A DNA stretch of 64,000 nt from Nitrosomonas stercoris (GTDB taxonomy: Bacteria > Pseudomonadota > Gammaproteobacteria > Burkholderiales > Nitrosomonadaceae), in the NCBI GenBank assembly GCA_006742785.1, contig AP019755.1, forward strand, positions 124,001-188,000, written 5' to 3'. The notes beneath the pieces were generated by a model. That model worked only from the letters and a program-made list of their open reading frames with translations, did not search any database and was not told the origin of the DNA. Position 1 is the first letter of the stretch. The number at the start of each line of letters is the position of its first letter. A program made the position numbers and the translations under genes. Shown one piece after another: positions 42,668 to 52,251 of this stretch.

Positions 42668-44023
42668 TCAAGCAGGAGTAACTTTGCTGACAACATAACG
42701 AAATTTACCTGATTTTTCTGCCGGAATAGAGGCTACTTGCTCTATCTCGATCGTTACGCTATGTCCCAGCCTGGCTTTAAATGCTGCGGTGATCTGATCA
42801 ATATCCGCCTGACTCAGACCAGCTTCAGTCACAATCTGCACACGGGTCAGTTCTAGGCCTTCTTGTATAATTTTGAATGTTTTTACTTGCGGCATATCCC
42901 GCAAAATATAGATTAATGCCAATCCATGCATCACAGTGCCATCACAAGCTACAATAAAATCAGTGCTGCGACCCTGTATTTCCTTAATCAGTGGCAAACC
43001 ACGTCCACACTCACACAATTTGTCATCCAGAACGCCAACATCACCTGTCTTGTAACGAATAAAGGGGAAATCCTTGCTGGCCAGGTGTGTGACAACAATT
43101 TCGCCGGCTTCTCCGTATGGCAACACATTGCCCTGAGGATCGATCACTTCCACAATGACATCTTCAGCCGTAATGTGCATACCCCCAACCGGACATTCAT
43201 GAGCGATGAAACCGGCATCCCGTCCTCCATAACCATTTGCTACCTGGCAGCCAAACGTGCTACTAATTTGTTGACGTTGTTCATCGTATAACCGCTCCGA
43301 AGTTACAAATGCAACTTGAATGCCTAGATCATGCATCTTTATTCCGGTTTTATCCGCATGCTTGGCAATATGGGATAACGCAGAAGGATAACCAAACAAC
43401 ATTTTGGGCCTGAACTTGCGTATCGTTTCAAGGAAATGTGCAATTTTCTCGTCAGACATTTCAAATGCCGGCAATAACTTGCTGCGAAACAAACGATCAC
43501 GCACAACACGCACTGTATCTTGCGTACCCAGCTCGATCGGGGAACCCCACACTACGATTTCCGGATCGCCAATATCCACGCCCCACCAGCGCGTTGCCCG
43601 CCACTTGGCGGCCACATCGTGGCTCACACGTTCTCTGCCAATAAAAAATACCAATGGCTCACCACTTGATCCACCTGTGTTAAAGCGAGCTAATCCATGT
43701 GCTTGATCTGATTTAAGTGCTTCTAAATTAGCGCGAATAGTCGACTTATCTAAAAAAGGGAGATGCTGTAAATCACTGAGCGTATTCAGTGTTTCTGGTT
43801 GGAAATTCAGACGAGTAAACAGCGATTGATAATAAGGCACGTGCGTATTGGCATAAATAAGCAACTGACGCAATCTTTCCACTTGTAGCTGCACCATCTT
43901 TTCTGGCGAAAACCATTGGGTCGCTTCCAGAGATTTGCGTACCTTGACGCTGGTATGCTGCTTAAGCCGTTCGTGCAGCGGAAAGAGCATGCCCGATACC
44001 AAACGGGGGTAAACATTAAGCAT
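42668..44023 (-). CDS. PaaK/CapK-like adenylate-forming enzyme
   Basis: A 451-residue ANL-superfamily protein: FNTGGSSGEPLVFFIGRER (phosphate loop, about 110-130), VTSERLYDEQRQQISSTFG, NGYGGRDAGFIAHECP, and RYKTGDVGVL with the conserved Asp near residue 328. This is the phenylacetate-CoA-ligase-like CapK family commonly found in polysaccharide clusters. It probably activates an acyl or aryl acid for decorating the polymer. It is next to two glycosyltransferases. The exact substrate is unknown. Confidence 0.78.
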   Translation of the reverse strand: MLNVYPRLVSGMLFPLHERLKQHTSVKVRKSLEATQWFSPEKMVQLQVERLRQLLIYANTHVPYYQSLFTRLNFQPETLNTLSDLQHLPFLDKSTIRANLEALKSDQAHGLARFNTGGSSGEPLVFFIGRERVSHDVAAKWRATRWWGVDIGDPEIVVWGSPIELGTQDTVRVVRDRLFRSKLLPAFEMSDEKIAHFLETIRKFRPKMLFGYPSALSHIAKHADKTGIKMHDLGIQVAFVTSERLYDEQRQQISSTFGCQVANGYGGRDAGFIAHECPVGGMHITAEDVIVEVIDPQGNVLPYGEAGEIVVTHLASKDFPFIRYKTGDVGVLDDKLCECGRGLPLIKEIQGRSTDFIVACDGTVMHGLALIYILRDMPQVKTFKIIQEGLELTRVQIVTEAGLSQADIDQITAAFKARLGHSVTIEIEQVASIPAEKSGKFRYVVSKVTPA

Positions 44024-44041
44024 AAACGTATTGATCCATAA

Positions 44042-45295
44042 TCATTTATATTGTGCCGTTTGTTCTGATGATTGGGCTGCAATTTTCGTAAACTCTTCCG
44101 CGAGAGTGGTGACTCGTTGACCCCAGGAATTTTTATGGGCATAGTCGATAATTTCTTCCCGATTCCAATTATTTGCCAGCGCATAGTTAATTGCTGTACT
44201 CAGTGCTCGTTGATCATCAAATGGCACCAACTTGCCTAGAGCTTCGTGGTTAATCACTTCCGCATTTCCACCCACATCAGTTGTTACAACAGGTAACCCG
44301 CATGCCATCGCTTCAAGAAATACGTTAGCCCATCCTTCATTTCTGGTCGCAAGAACAAACACATCAGCTGCTGATAAAGGTGTTTTCAGATGATCCGGAG
44401 GTAAAACACCCAGGAAACGCACATGTTTTGCAAGATTCAATTCGGCAGCCTGTTGTTTCAGTTTTTCAGTCCAATCCCCCTCAGCGCTCGCACCACCAAT
44501 TATCAAAAACTGAATATCAGGATAACTACTGATCAAAACGGGCAAACAGTCCATTACGCGATGAAAACCTTTACGCTCGCATAACCCACCGACAGATACT
44601 AGTACTGGTGCAGTATTTGAAAGTTGTAGTTTCTTGCGAGCTTCTAACCGATCAATACGATAAAATTTATCAAGATCTACTCCATTACCTACTACCAGCG
44701 TTTTTCCTTCGGGAATACCAATCTCTATCGCGACTTTTCTCAAGGAATCCGATACAGAAAAAATTTTTGTTGCACGATTCATTGCCTTATTCAGAAAATA
44801 TCGATATAGAGAACTACGAGCAAGCCTCGCTTCAGTTCCGCGCAAAGTAATTGTGACTGGAATTTTTAGCCATTTACCCAGAATTCCTGCGGCATAACCA
44901 TCCGGATAGGCAAAGTGTGCATCGATGATTTTGAAATCAAACTGTTTTTTGAGTTTCCATAAAGTTGGCAAACTGCCTAACGCCATAAAGAAACCATCCA
45001 GAAATTTAAAAATACCTGGCACTGAAAAAAAACGTGGATGATAAACTTCAAAACCTTGTTGATTTTCATGATAAGGCGCATCAGGCCTGAAATGGGGTCG
45101 CCAGTAACGTAGCACTTTCTGCAATGGAAACCAGGGAACGGGAGCCACTACCACGAGCGGAAGCTGTCTACCTACTCGGAACATACGTTCACGAATAAAC
45201 AAGCCGGCGTTGGGTTGGCCAGGATGGGGGAAAAGTGACGTAAAAACAACTAATTTAAGCTTATTATTACTTTCAAAATATTCATCTGCAGCCAT
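44042..45295 (-). CDS. Family 4 glycosyltransferase
   Basis: A 417-residue protein. The N-terminal FTSLFPHPGQPNAGLFIRERMFRVGRQLPLVVVAPVPWFPLQKVLRYWRP is the beginning of exosortase-associated GT4 proteins. The C-terminal Rossmann domain has VGGLCERKGFHRVMDCLP, FLGVLPPDHLKTPLSAADVFVLATRNEGWANVFLEAMACGLPVV with the E-x7-E retaining motif. It probably transfers a sugar to a lipid-linked intermediate. It lies 16 bases after the next glycosyltransferase. Confidence 0.85.
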   Translation of the reverse strand: MAADEYFESNNKLKLVVFTSLFPHPGQPNAGLFIRERMFRVGRQLPLVVVAPVPWFPLQKVLRYWRPHFRPDAPYHENQQGFEVYHPRFFSVPGIFKFLDGFFMALGSLPTLWKLKKQFDFKIIDAHFAYPDGYAAGILGKWLKIPVTITLRGTEARLARSSLYRYFLNKAMNRATKIFSVSDSLRKVAIEIGIPEGKTLVVGNGVDLDKFYRIDRLEARKKLQLSNTAPVLVSVGGLCERKGFHRVMDCLPVLISSYPDIQFLIIGGASAEGDWTEKLKQQAAELNLAKHVRFLGVLPPDHLKTPLSAADVFVLATRNEGWANVFLEAMACGLPVVTTDVGGNAEVINHEALGKLVPFDDQRALSTAINYALANNWNREEIIDYAHKNSWGQRVTTLAEEFTKIAAQSSEQTAQYK

Positions 45296-45311
45296 TTTTA
45301 ATTAGTTTTCC

Positions 45312-46517
45312 TTATCGACCGAGTAATCGGTTATAAATCGATTGGTAGCGCGTCACACTTTTTTGCCAATTTCGCTCGTTTTCAACAAATTCTCTCCCGG
45401 CTTTGCGTAATTCATCCCAACATTGAGGTGAATCCAGCAATTCTCCTACTTTTTCAGCTAAAGAACGCGGATCATTTGATTTGAACAAAATGCCATTATG
45501 GTCGTCACAAATCAGTTCTCGGTGACCACCTACATCTGAAGCAGCTAATACTCTACCCTGTGCCATGGCTTCCAATGGCTTCAAAGGGGTAACAAGCTCA
45601 GTTAAACGCATGGAAAGCCGTGGATAAACCAATACATCTATCAGATTGTAGTAATGCTGAACTTGATCGTGCGGTACACGACCTGTAAAAATAACCTTGT
45701 CTTCTATACCCAGCTGCTTAGCAAGTTGTCGCAATGATTGATCTTGCGGACCGCCGCCGACCAACAGCACGCGCAGATCCGGATGATTCGGTAACATAAG
45801 CGACAAGGCGCGCAACAAGATAGCTAAGCCTTCATAAGCATAGAACGAGCCGATAAAACCAATAATCTGTTTATCCGCAAGTCCCAGTTGTGCTTTAAGT
45901 GACGCATCAGCAGAACGCGCTGATGTGAATTGCTCAATGTCTACGGCGTTAGGAATAGAGGTAATCTTTTCCGCAGCGATTCCCCGTCCAATCATATCGT
46001 TACGCAAGCCTTCACAAATGGTGGTAATGGCATCGACACGTCGCAATGCGTAATTTTCCAGGCTGCGCGTCAGACGATAGCGCAGCCCCCATTCCCGACT
46101 GGTACCATGATCGACTGCGGCATCTTCCCAAAAAGCTCTCACCTCATAAACAACTGGAATGCCGAATTGACGAGCCACCCGCAAAGCAGGAATAGCATTT
46201 AGTGCGGGAGAATGAGCATGCAAAATATCCGGCTTAATGGTTTGTACCAGCTCCGCAAGACGATCAGTCAAACCATTGATGACAGAAACTTGATTCAGAA
46301 CGGGTAGCTTACTAGTGAAACTTGCAGATTCGGGCGTTCGAAAAAAATGCCAGCCATCCACCTCTTCTTCCAACTTAGTTGCACCAATATGTTTGGTGCT
46401 TGTTATATGAAAGGTTTCCCAGCCAAGTGCTCGCTGCTCCTTCAGAATGGCCAAAGTACGAAACGTATAGCCGCTATGTAGCGGAATGGAATGATCCAGA
46501 ATATGCAGAATGCGCAT
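45312..46517 (-). CDS. Exosortase-A-associated glycosyltransferase (Daro_2409-like)
   Basis: A 401-residue GT4 protein. The beginning MRILHILDHSIPLHSGYTFRTLAILKEQRALGWETFHITSTKH is the characteristic start of the PEP-CTERM/exosortase-A-associated family. The C-terminal domain has GFIGSFYAYEGLAILLRAL and PLKPLEAMAQGRVLAASDVGGHRELI. It suggests that the neighbouring chromosome carries or carried an exosortase A/exopolysaccharide locus, but no exosortase is in the window. Confidence 0.85.
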   Translation of the reverse strand: MRILHILDHSIPLHSGYTFRTLAILKEQRALGWETFHITSTKHIGATKLEEEVDGWHFFRTPESASFTSKLPVLNQVSVINGLTDRLAELVQTIKPDILHAHSPALNAIPALRVARQFGIPVVYEVRAFWEDAAVDHGTSREWGLRYRLTRSLENYALRRVDAITTICEGLRNDMIGRGIAAEKITSIPNAVDIEQFTSARSADASLKAQLGLADKQIIGFIGSFYAYEGLAILLRALSLMLPNHPDLRVLLVGGGPQDQSLRQLAKQLGIEDKVIFTGRVPHDQVQHYYNLIDVLVYPRLSMRLTELVTPLKPLEAMAQGRVLAASDVGGHRELICDDHNGILFKSNDPRSLAEKVGELLDSPQCWDELRKAGREFVENERNWQKSVTRYQSIYNRLLGR

Positions 46518-46890
46518 GATTTATTATTAATTTTGGGCTGGGACTTGTGTAGTAATCAAGACAATGGTACTGATAATATTTTTTCAACGGCAATAATAGT
46601 CTTTTCTTTATTAATTCAATCACATATTGATATTGCAACTAATTTTACTGATTCCATTGTAATAAACTTTAGCACCGAAATTTTATCAGCAAGTCATCAG
46701 AACAAAGTGCTTTCTAACAGTTGGCTTAGCCAAACTCAAGTATTACGCGTGGACAATATTAAAATCATTACGACCAATAAATATAACTAACCACCCTTAC
46801 AAGTTGTTGTTAAACTTTGCCATCCAGTCCGAGCAGGCTATCCAAACTAGATAATATTTACTTAAAAAAACTAAATATTCAGAACATACT
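46518..46890. other. Intergenic region upstream of the multicopper oxidase
   Basis: About 370 bases between divergent genes. The open frame at 46491-46790 looks non-coding in composition. The region should hold the promoters of both genes. No repeat or RNA gene was recognised. Confidence 0.4.
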
Positions 46891-48489
46891 ATGACCACTG
46901 TTAATCTTAATCGCCGCCGATTTTTGCAATATATGGCCTCTGGCACGCTTATCAGCGCTATGCCGCAATTTGCATTCTCCAGAGATTACAAGCTTAATTT
47001 AACTCCTAACAGAGCCTTCCAAGCAGATGTTGAAATTGCTCTGACTGCACACAAAACCGAAGTTCCTATTCTGCTCGGGGCAAACACACGAGTACTCAAA
47101 TACAGCGCAAGATTATTACGAGGTCCAGCTAATACAATTAAAACCTTGCCTAGTTATCTGGGACCGATCCTCCATTTTGAACAAGGACAGAAAGTACGCA
47201 TATTTTTCTACAATCAAATTGCAGCACCTTGTATCACCCATTGGCATGGCATGCACGTTCCACAAATTATGGATGGGCATCCTATGTATGCCATTGATCA
47301 TGGTGAACAATATGTATATGAGTTTGAAGTCAACAATCCGGCCGGTACTAACTGGTACCATCCTCACACTCATGAAGTGACCGCTCAGCAAGTGTATCGA
47401 GGCCTTGCCGGATTGATCACCATCTCGGATGCAATTGAACGCAAATTAGCACTTCCAGATGGTGAATATGACATTCCGCTTATCATCCAGGATCGGACTT
47501 TTACAGCTGATAATCAATTACATTACGCATTGACGATGCAGCAACGTATGCAAGGCTTTCTGGGTAATACCATTTTGGCCAATGGTCAGCACAATCCTAC
47601 TATCCCGGTAAAAACACGCGCTTATCGTCTACGCATCTTGAATGGTTCCAACGCCAGAATTTATAAACTGGGCTGGAATGATGGCTCCCCGCTTACTGCT
47701 ATTGGTACTGATGGTGGGTTATTGGAAGCGCCGCAAGATTTTCCCTATATTATGCTCTCTCCCGGAGAACGAGTGGAAATATGGGCAGATTTCAGCGGCC
47801 GTGAACTTGGCTCCGAATTAGCTTTGAAAACCTTACCCTATCATGGATTTTCCATGAATATGGGCGGAAGAGGAATGCGTGGTAGCCAGGACAGGATGAA
47901 TGATGGCTCTAGGCAAGGAAAAGAAGCTACGATTATCAGATTTGCCATCCAGGAACAAGTGAGCGATTCACCTCAACTACCACATATTTTATCTCCTATT
48001 CAGCGTTTTACTGAAAAAGATATATCTAATCCAAACAATACTGTGCCAATAGCAATTGGCATGCATCGTATGACTTTTAATCTTAACAACCGAACTTTCA
48101 ACATGCTGGATTACGCCAATCTAGAAAAAATCCCAGTGAATACGCTACAAAGAATCCGAATTACCAATACCACCCCAAGTATGCGAGGAGGAATGCGTGG
48201 AAGACGCGGCGGTGGCATGATGAATATGATGGCGCAACCTCACCCGATCCATTTACATGGACAGCAGTTTCAGATCTTGTCACGCACACCAAATTATGGC
48301 GATAGCACTTATGCTGAAGTCAAAGATGGTTTCATCAACCATGGTTGGAAAGATACTGTGCTGGTCATGCCTGGAGAAGAAGTTGAAATTATCAAGCCTT
48401 TCATGGATTACACTGGACGTTTTCTATATCACTGTCATAACCTAGAACATGAAGACATGGGAATGATGCGTAACTTCTTTGTTGAGTAA
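46891..48489 (+). CDS. Multicopper oxidase (CueO/Tat-exported type)
   Basis: A 532-residue protein. The N-terminus has a Tat-like signal (NRRRFLQYMASGTLISAMPQFAFS, residues 7-30). Copper motifs are HWHGMH and HPHTHE in the first domain, and HPIHLHGQ and HCHNLEHEDMGMM in the third. Between residues about 320 and 345 and again near 430-450 lie Met/Gly/Arg-rich stretches, such as MRGGMRGRRGGGMMNMMAQ. Met-rich insertions in CueO bind Cu(I). The likely role is periplasmic copper oxidation and detoxification. Laccase-like oxidation of other substrates is possible. Confidence 0.9.
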   Translation: MTTVNLNRRRFLQYMASGTLISAMPQFAFSRDYKLNLTPNRAFQADVEIALTAHKTEVPILLGANTRVLKYSARLLRGPANTIKTLPSYLGPILHFEQGQKVRIFFYNQIAAPCITHWHGMHVPQIMDGHPMYAIDHGEQYVYEFEVNNPAGTNWYHPHTHEVTAQQVYRGLAGLITISDAIERKLALPDGEYDIPLIIQDRTFTADNQLHYALTMQQRMQGFLGNTILANGQHNPTIPVKTRAYRLRILNGSNARIYKLGWNDGSPLTAIGTDGGLLEAPQDFPYIMLSPGERVEIWADFSGRELGSELALKTLPYHGFSMNMGGRGMRGSQDRMNDGSRQGKEATIIRFAIQEQVSDSPQLPHILSPIQRFTEKDISNPNNTVPIAIGMHRMTFNLNNRTFNMLDYANLEKIPVNTLQRIRITNTTPSMRGGMRGRRGGGMMNMMAQPHPIHLHGQQFQILSRTPNYGDSTYAEVKDGFINHGWKDTVLVMPGEEVEIIKPFMDYTGRFLYHCHNLEHEDMGMMRNFFVE

Positions 48490-48576
48490 CGTATATACAC
48501 TTATGTCATATACATTTTATTTGTATCTTCCGAGTACAAGTAGGCAACGTATGAAATAAACAAGACGACAATCTAA

Positions 48577-49386
48577 TCAAGCGTGTGTTCTGACCCAGTC
48601 ACGCCACTGGATAAATAAATCCCGATCAAGAGCACCGATAACTGAACGGCGCCAGGGGTAACTTCCCCAATAATCATCTTCATGTAGCGTGCACCGATGC
48701 CCCCCCGCCTCTTCTAATATTAAACACCCAGCAGCGTAATCCCAAGGCTTCTGTCCGCCATGCAGATACAAATCAAAATAACCGGCCGCGGTATAGCACC
48801 ATTCCAATGTACAAGCACCATAATTTCGCTGGGAAGCGTAAGGAGGCTGAGTGACTATTGCCATCGCTAATTTATGATCTAGTCGCTTGAGATCAACATT
48901 GGCAATCGCTTTATTCAAAGAAGGTTTAGCAGCACTATGCCGAGACAAAGGCAATGCTTGTCCATTTAGAAAGGCACCTTTTCCTTGTTCAGCATAAAAC
49001 ATCTCATCGGTTGCCGGATTATAAACCACACCTAACACACTTCTGCCTGCACGCATTAGTGCTACTGAAACGGCAAAATAGGGCAAACCATTCATAAAGT
49101 TGGATGTGCCATCAATAGGATCAATACTCCATACTTCTCCTTGGCTCGTTTCCCATCGTTCCTGCTGTTGTGCTTCCGGCATTTCTTCACCCAGCATAGC
49201 GATCGGTGAAATTTTATGCAGTTCTTCTAATAAACTCTCCTGTGCAGCTAGATCGGCAGCCGTATAAAAACTACCATCTGCTTTATAGATACGCTCAACT
49301 TGTAGGTAGCGCGGCATAATTTCTTTATGTGCAATCTCTCTTACTACAGAGATAACACGCTGTAATACACTCAAGCTGCTCGCCAT
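48577..49386 (-). CDS. Inositol-monophosphatase-family phosphatase
   Basis: A 269-residue protein with the family metal-binding sites: LGEEMP (about 71-76), DPIDGTSNF (about 94-102) and WDYAAGCLILEEAGG (about 219-233). Members hydrolyse inositol phosphates, PAP (CysQ) or histidinol phosphate. The substrate cannot be told from motifs. It overlaps the end of the thioredoxin-like gene by 16 bases. Confidence 0.85.
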   Translation of the reverse strand: MASSLSVLQRVISVVREIAHKEIMPRYLQVERIYKADGSFYTAADLAAQESLLEELHKISPIAMLGEEMPEAQQQERWETSQGEVWSIDPIDGTSNFMNGLPYFAVSVALMRAGRSVLGVVYNPATDEMFYAEQGKGAFLNGQALPLSRHSAAKPSLNKAIANVDLKRLDHKLAMAIVTQPPYASQRNYGACTLEWCYTAAGYFDLYLHGGQKPWDYAAGCLILEEAGGHRCTLHEDDYWGSYPWRRSVIGALDRDLFIQWRDWVRTHA

Positions 49387-49928
49387 TTAATAGAGCAACC
49401 AATGCTAGGAATTTGCTCTGTGGGTCCTTGTCCAGTTTTCGCTACCTGACTCATGGCCTCAAACAGATCTCGGCGGACATCCGCTGGCGCTGCCTCTTTG
49501 CGTGAAGCATCCAACCGACCACGATATTGCAAAGCTAATTGGTTGTTAAAACCAAAAAAATCTGGTGTACAAACTGCTCCGTACGCTTTAGCAACTGCTT
49601 GGGTTTCGTCCATCACATAGGGAAATGGATAAGCATGTTCCTGAGCAATTTTGACCATATTTTCAAAAGAATCTTCCGGATAATCAGCTGGATCATTTGA
49701 CATAATCGCAATAGCGCCGACACCTTGTTGTGCCAATTCTTTAACATCTCGAATAATACGATCTCGCACCGCTTTGACATATGGACAATGGTTGCAAATA
49801 AACATAATCAGCAAGCCATTTTCACCTTGTACCGATGCCAAATTGTAACGTTTGCCATCTACGCCCGGCAGATCAAAATCTATCGCTTTCCAACCAAAAT
49901 CACAAATCGGTGTTTCAAGACTTGCCAT
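49371..49928 (-). CDS. Thioredoxin-like (AhpC/TSA-type) protein
   Basis: A 185-residue protein with the redoxin fold: DFDLPGVDGKRYNLASVQGENGLLIMFICNHCPYVKAVRDRI, with the CNHCPY active-site-like pair near residue 45, and YPFPYVMDETQAVAKAYGAVCTPDFFGF. This is the small thioredoxin family protein with a CxxC-type motif often paired with phosphatases or metabolic genes. The function is not defined. The two Cys suggest a redox role. Confidence 0.82.
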   Translation of the reverse strand: MASLETPICDFGWKAIDFDLPGVDGKRYNLASVQGENGLLIMFICNHCPYVKAVRDRIIRDVKELAQQGVGAIAIMSNDPADYPEDSFENMVKIAQEHAYPFPYVMDETQAVAKAYGAVCTPDFFGFNNQLALQYRGRLDASRKEAAPADVRRDLFEAMSQVAKTGQGPTEQIPSIGCSIKWRAA

Positions 49929-50035
49929 CCAGCTACTCCTCTTCTATTAATTAATACATTTTTGCTTATACTATCACAGAAATATTTTGGTTCTTTCACC
50001 CTCTTACCTTACCAAAATTTGGCTACAATTTTATA

Positions 50036-50794
50036 ATGTCACGCTTTTTTCACCCTACCCCCATTCAACGTAATGCCGAACAAGTTATACTGGATAGCGC
50101 CGCCAGTCATCATGCCATACAAGTGTTACGCTTGAAGTCTGGAGAGCCGGTTACGTTGTTCGATGGAACGGGAGGTGAGTTTTCAGGCTATCTTTCACAA
50201 ACCAGTAAATCTGCCTGTGTAGTTACAATCGAAGCCTACCAACCAATTGAACGTGAATCCTCCTTAGCGATTACGCTGGTACAAGCTATTTGTCCCAATG
50301 AAAAGATGGACTGGATCATCCAGAAAGCGGTTGAACAAGGAGTTACCTCTATTCAACCGGTGACAACCAGCCGCACCCTGGTACGGCTGACAGGGGAACG
50401 CATTAGCAAGCGCAGACAACACTGGCAAAAAATTATTATTGCTGCTTGCGAGCAGTGTGGTCGCAATCAAATTCCACAACTGTTGCCATTACAACCTTTA
50501 ACCGACTGGTTGGCACAAAAATTACAACAAAAACAGGAAAATAATCCACAGCCAGAGCACACTATAATGCTTTCTCCCGATGCACAGCTAAATTTTAGTG
50601 AACTGACCTTACCAGAATCCATGCGTAGCACGACACTACTAACGGGCCCAGAAGGTGGGTTTACTACTGAAGAAGTCAACGCAGCACAACTCACCGGACT
50701 GACAACTGTACGCCTCGGCCACCGTATTTTACGCGCTGAAAGTGCAGCATTAGCTGCTATTGCAGCTGCGCAAACGCTTTGGGGAGACTATTGA
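50036..50794 (+). CDS. rsmE: 16S rRNA m3U1498 methyltransferase RsmE
   Basis: A 252-residue SPOUT methyltransferase. The N-terminal PUA-like part (SHHAIQVLRLKSGEPVTLFDG) is followed by IQKAVEQGVTSIQPVTTSRTLVR and the knot motifs LLTGPEGGFTTEEV and LGHRILRAESAALAAIAA. It is followed by argA with 21 bases between, same direction. Confidence 0.95.
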   Translation: MSRFFHPTPIQRNAEQVILDSAASHHAIQVLRLKSGEPVTLFDGTGGEFSGYLSQTSKSACVVTIEAYQPIERESSLAITLVQAICPNEKMDWIIQKAVEQGVTSIQPVTTSRTLVRLTGERISKRRQHWQKIIIAACEQCGRNQIPQLLPLQPLTDWLAQKLQQKQENNPQPEHTIMLSPDAQLNFSELTLPESMRSTTLLTGPEGGFTTEEVNAAQLTGLTTVRLGHRILRAESAALAAIAAAQTLWGDY

Positions 50795-50815
50795 TAACGT
50801 ATTTTTTAATCAGCC

Positions 50816-52156
50816 ATGCAATTAAATAGCGAATTTGTCACCTGGTTCCGCTCTGTTACGCCGCACATTCATACTAGCCGTGGAAAAACGTTCGTAATTG
50901 CATTTGGTGGTGAAGCGATTGCCAATGGGCAATTTACCGAACTGATACAGGATTTCAACTTACTTGCTAGTCTGGGAATCCAGTTGGTATTAGTGCACGG
51001 TGCACGTCCACAAATTGAACTCAAACTGCAAACAGATCAACTGCAGACGAGTTATGTGCAAGGTATACGCGTTACTGACGCCCCCGCACTACAACGTGTC
51101 AAGGAGGCAGTGGGCAAAGTACGAGTGGAAATTGAAGCATTATTATCCATGGGGTTACCTAATTCACCGATGGCCAATGCTGCCATACGTGTTGCAAGTG
51201 GCAATTTTGTCACAGCTCGTCCCATTGGCGTGTTGGAAGGTGTGGATCTGCAATACACCGGTGAAGTGCGCCGTATTAATGCGGAAGCTATCTCTGATCA
51301 GCTCGCGCAGGGAAATGTTGTATTGATTTCTCCACTTGGCTATTCCCCTTCAGGAGAAATCTTTAATCTGACAGTAGAGAACGCAGCAGCAGAGACCGCT
51401 ATTGCTTTGCAAGCAGATAAATTGATCTTCCTGACCGATACCTCTGAACCAGAACAACAAACAGGATCGGGCACAACGTTACCAGCTGAGTTGACAGTTC
51501 GGCAAGGTAAAACCCTATTGACAACGATGAATGCCAACAGCGCACCAACACAACCGGATGAAGATATTCGACTGTATTTACCCTGGGCGTTACGCGCCTG
51601 CGAACAGGGCGTAGAGCGCGTTCACTTAATTAATCGCCACATTGATGGCGCTTTATTACTTGAGTTATTTACACATGCTGGAATTGGCAGCATGATTACG
51701 CGTGATCCATTACAAATGATTCGTCAGGCAGGCATCGGTGATATTGGCGCCATCTTGCAGTTAATCGAACCACTGGAAAATGCTGGGATACTGGTCAGAC
51801 GTGGTCGAGAATTGCTGGAAATGGAAATTGAGCGCTTCACAGTAATTGAACATGACAATATTATTATTGCTTGCGCAGCGCTTTATCCTTTCCTAGATGA
51901 TAAAGCGTGTGAATTAGCTTGTGTGGCGGTACATCCGGCCCACCGCAAAGCTGGAATTGGCCGTATATTGATTGATTACCTGGAAGAGCAGGCCAAAAAA
52001 CAAGGGTATCAACAGCTGTTTGTTCTGACGACACGTACTGCACATTGGTTTATTGAACGCGGTTTTTCAGAAACCACCCCTGATCAACTACCACAATCAA
52101 AACAGCATCTCTATAACTATCAGCGACGTTCAAAGGTTTTTGTCAAAACCATTTAA
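50816..52156 (+). CDS. argA: N-acetylglutamate synthase ArgA
   Basis: A 446-residue fusion of an amino-acid-kinase domain (FVIAFGGEAIANGQFTELIQDFNLLASLGIQLVLVHGARPQI, residues 26-67) and a C-terminal GNAT domain (CELACVAVHPAHRKAGIGRILIDYLEEQAKKQG). This is the bacterial ArgA layout. The protein makes N-acetylglutamate, the first step of arginine synthesis, and is expected to be inhibited by arginine. IS copy 2 starts about 95 bases after its stop. Confidence 0.95.
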   Translation: MQLNSEFVTWFRSVTPHIHTSRGKTFVIAFGGEAIANGQFTELIQDFNLLASLGIQLVLVHGARPQIELKLQTDQLQTSYVQGIRVTDAPALQRVKEAVGKVRVEIEALLSMGLPNSPMANAAIRVASGNFVTARPIGVLEGVDLQYTGEVRRINAEAISDQLAQGNVVLISPLGYSPSGEIFNLTVENAAAETAIALQADKLIFLTDTSEPEQQTGSGTTLPAELTVRQGKTLLTTMNANSAPTQPDEDIRLYLPWALRACEQGVERVHLINRHIDGALLLELFTHAGIGSMITRDPLQMIRQAGIGDIGAILQLIEPLENAGILVRRGRELLEMEIERFTVIEHDNIIIACAALYPFLDDKACELACVAVHPAHRKAGIGRILIDYLEEQAKKQGYQQLFVLTTRTAHWFIERGFSETTPDQLPQSKQHLYNYQRRSKVFVKTI

Positions 52157-52251
52157 ATACTACTAAGTATTAGAAGATCAATCTATTTTTACGCATCGCT
52201 GCTGATTATTGTTTTTAATCCACTCGGCCTATATTCTTTGAGAATTCTTCA

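Noticed and set aside
46491..46790. 99-residue open frame upstream of the multicopper oxidase
   Set aside because: It starts inside the divergent glycosyltransferase gene, has no ribosome site and no recognisable pattern.
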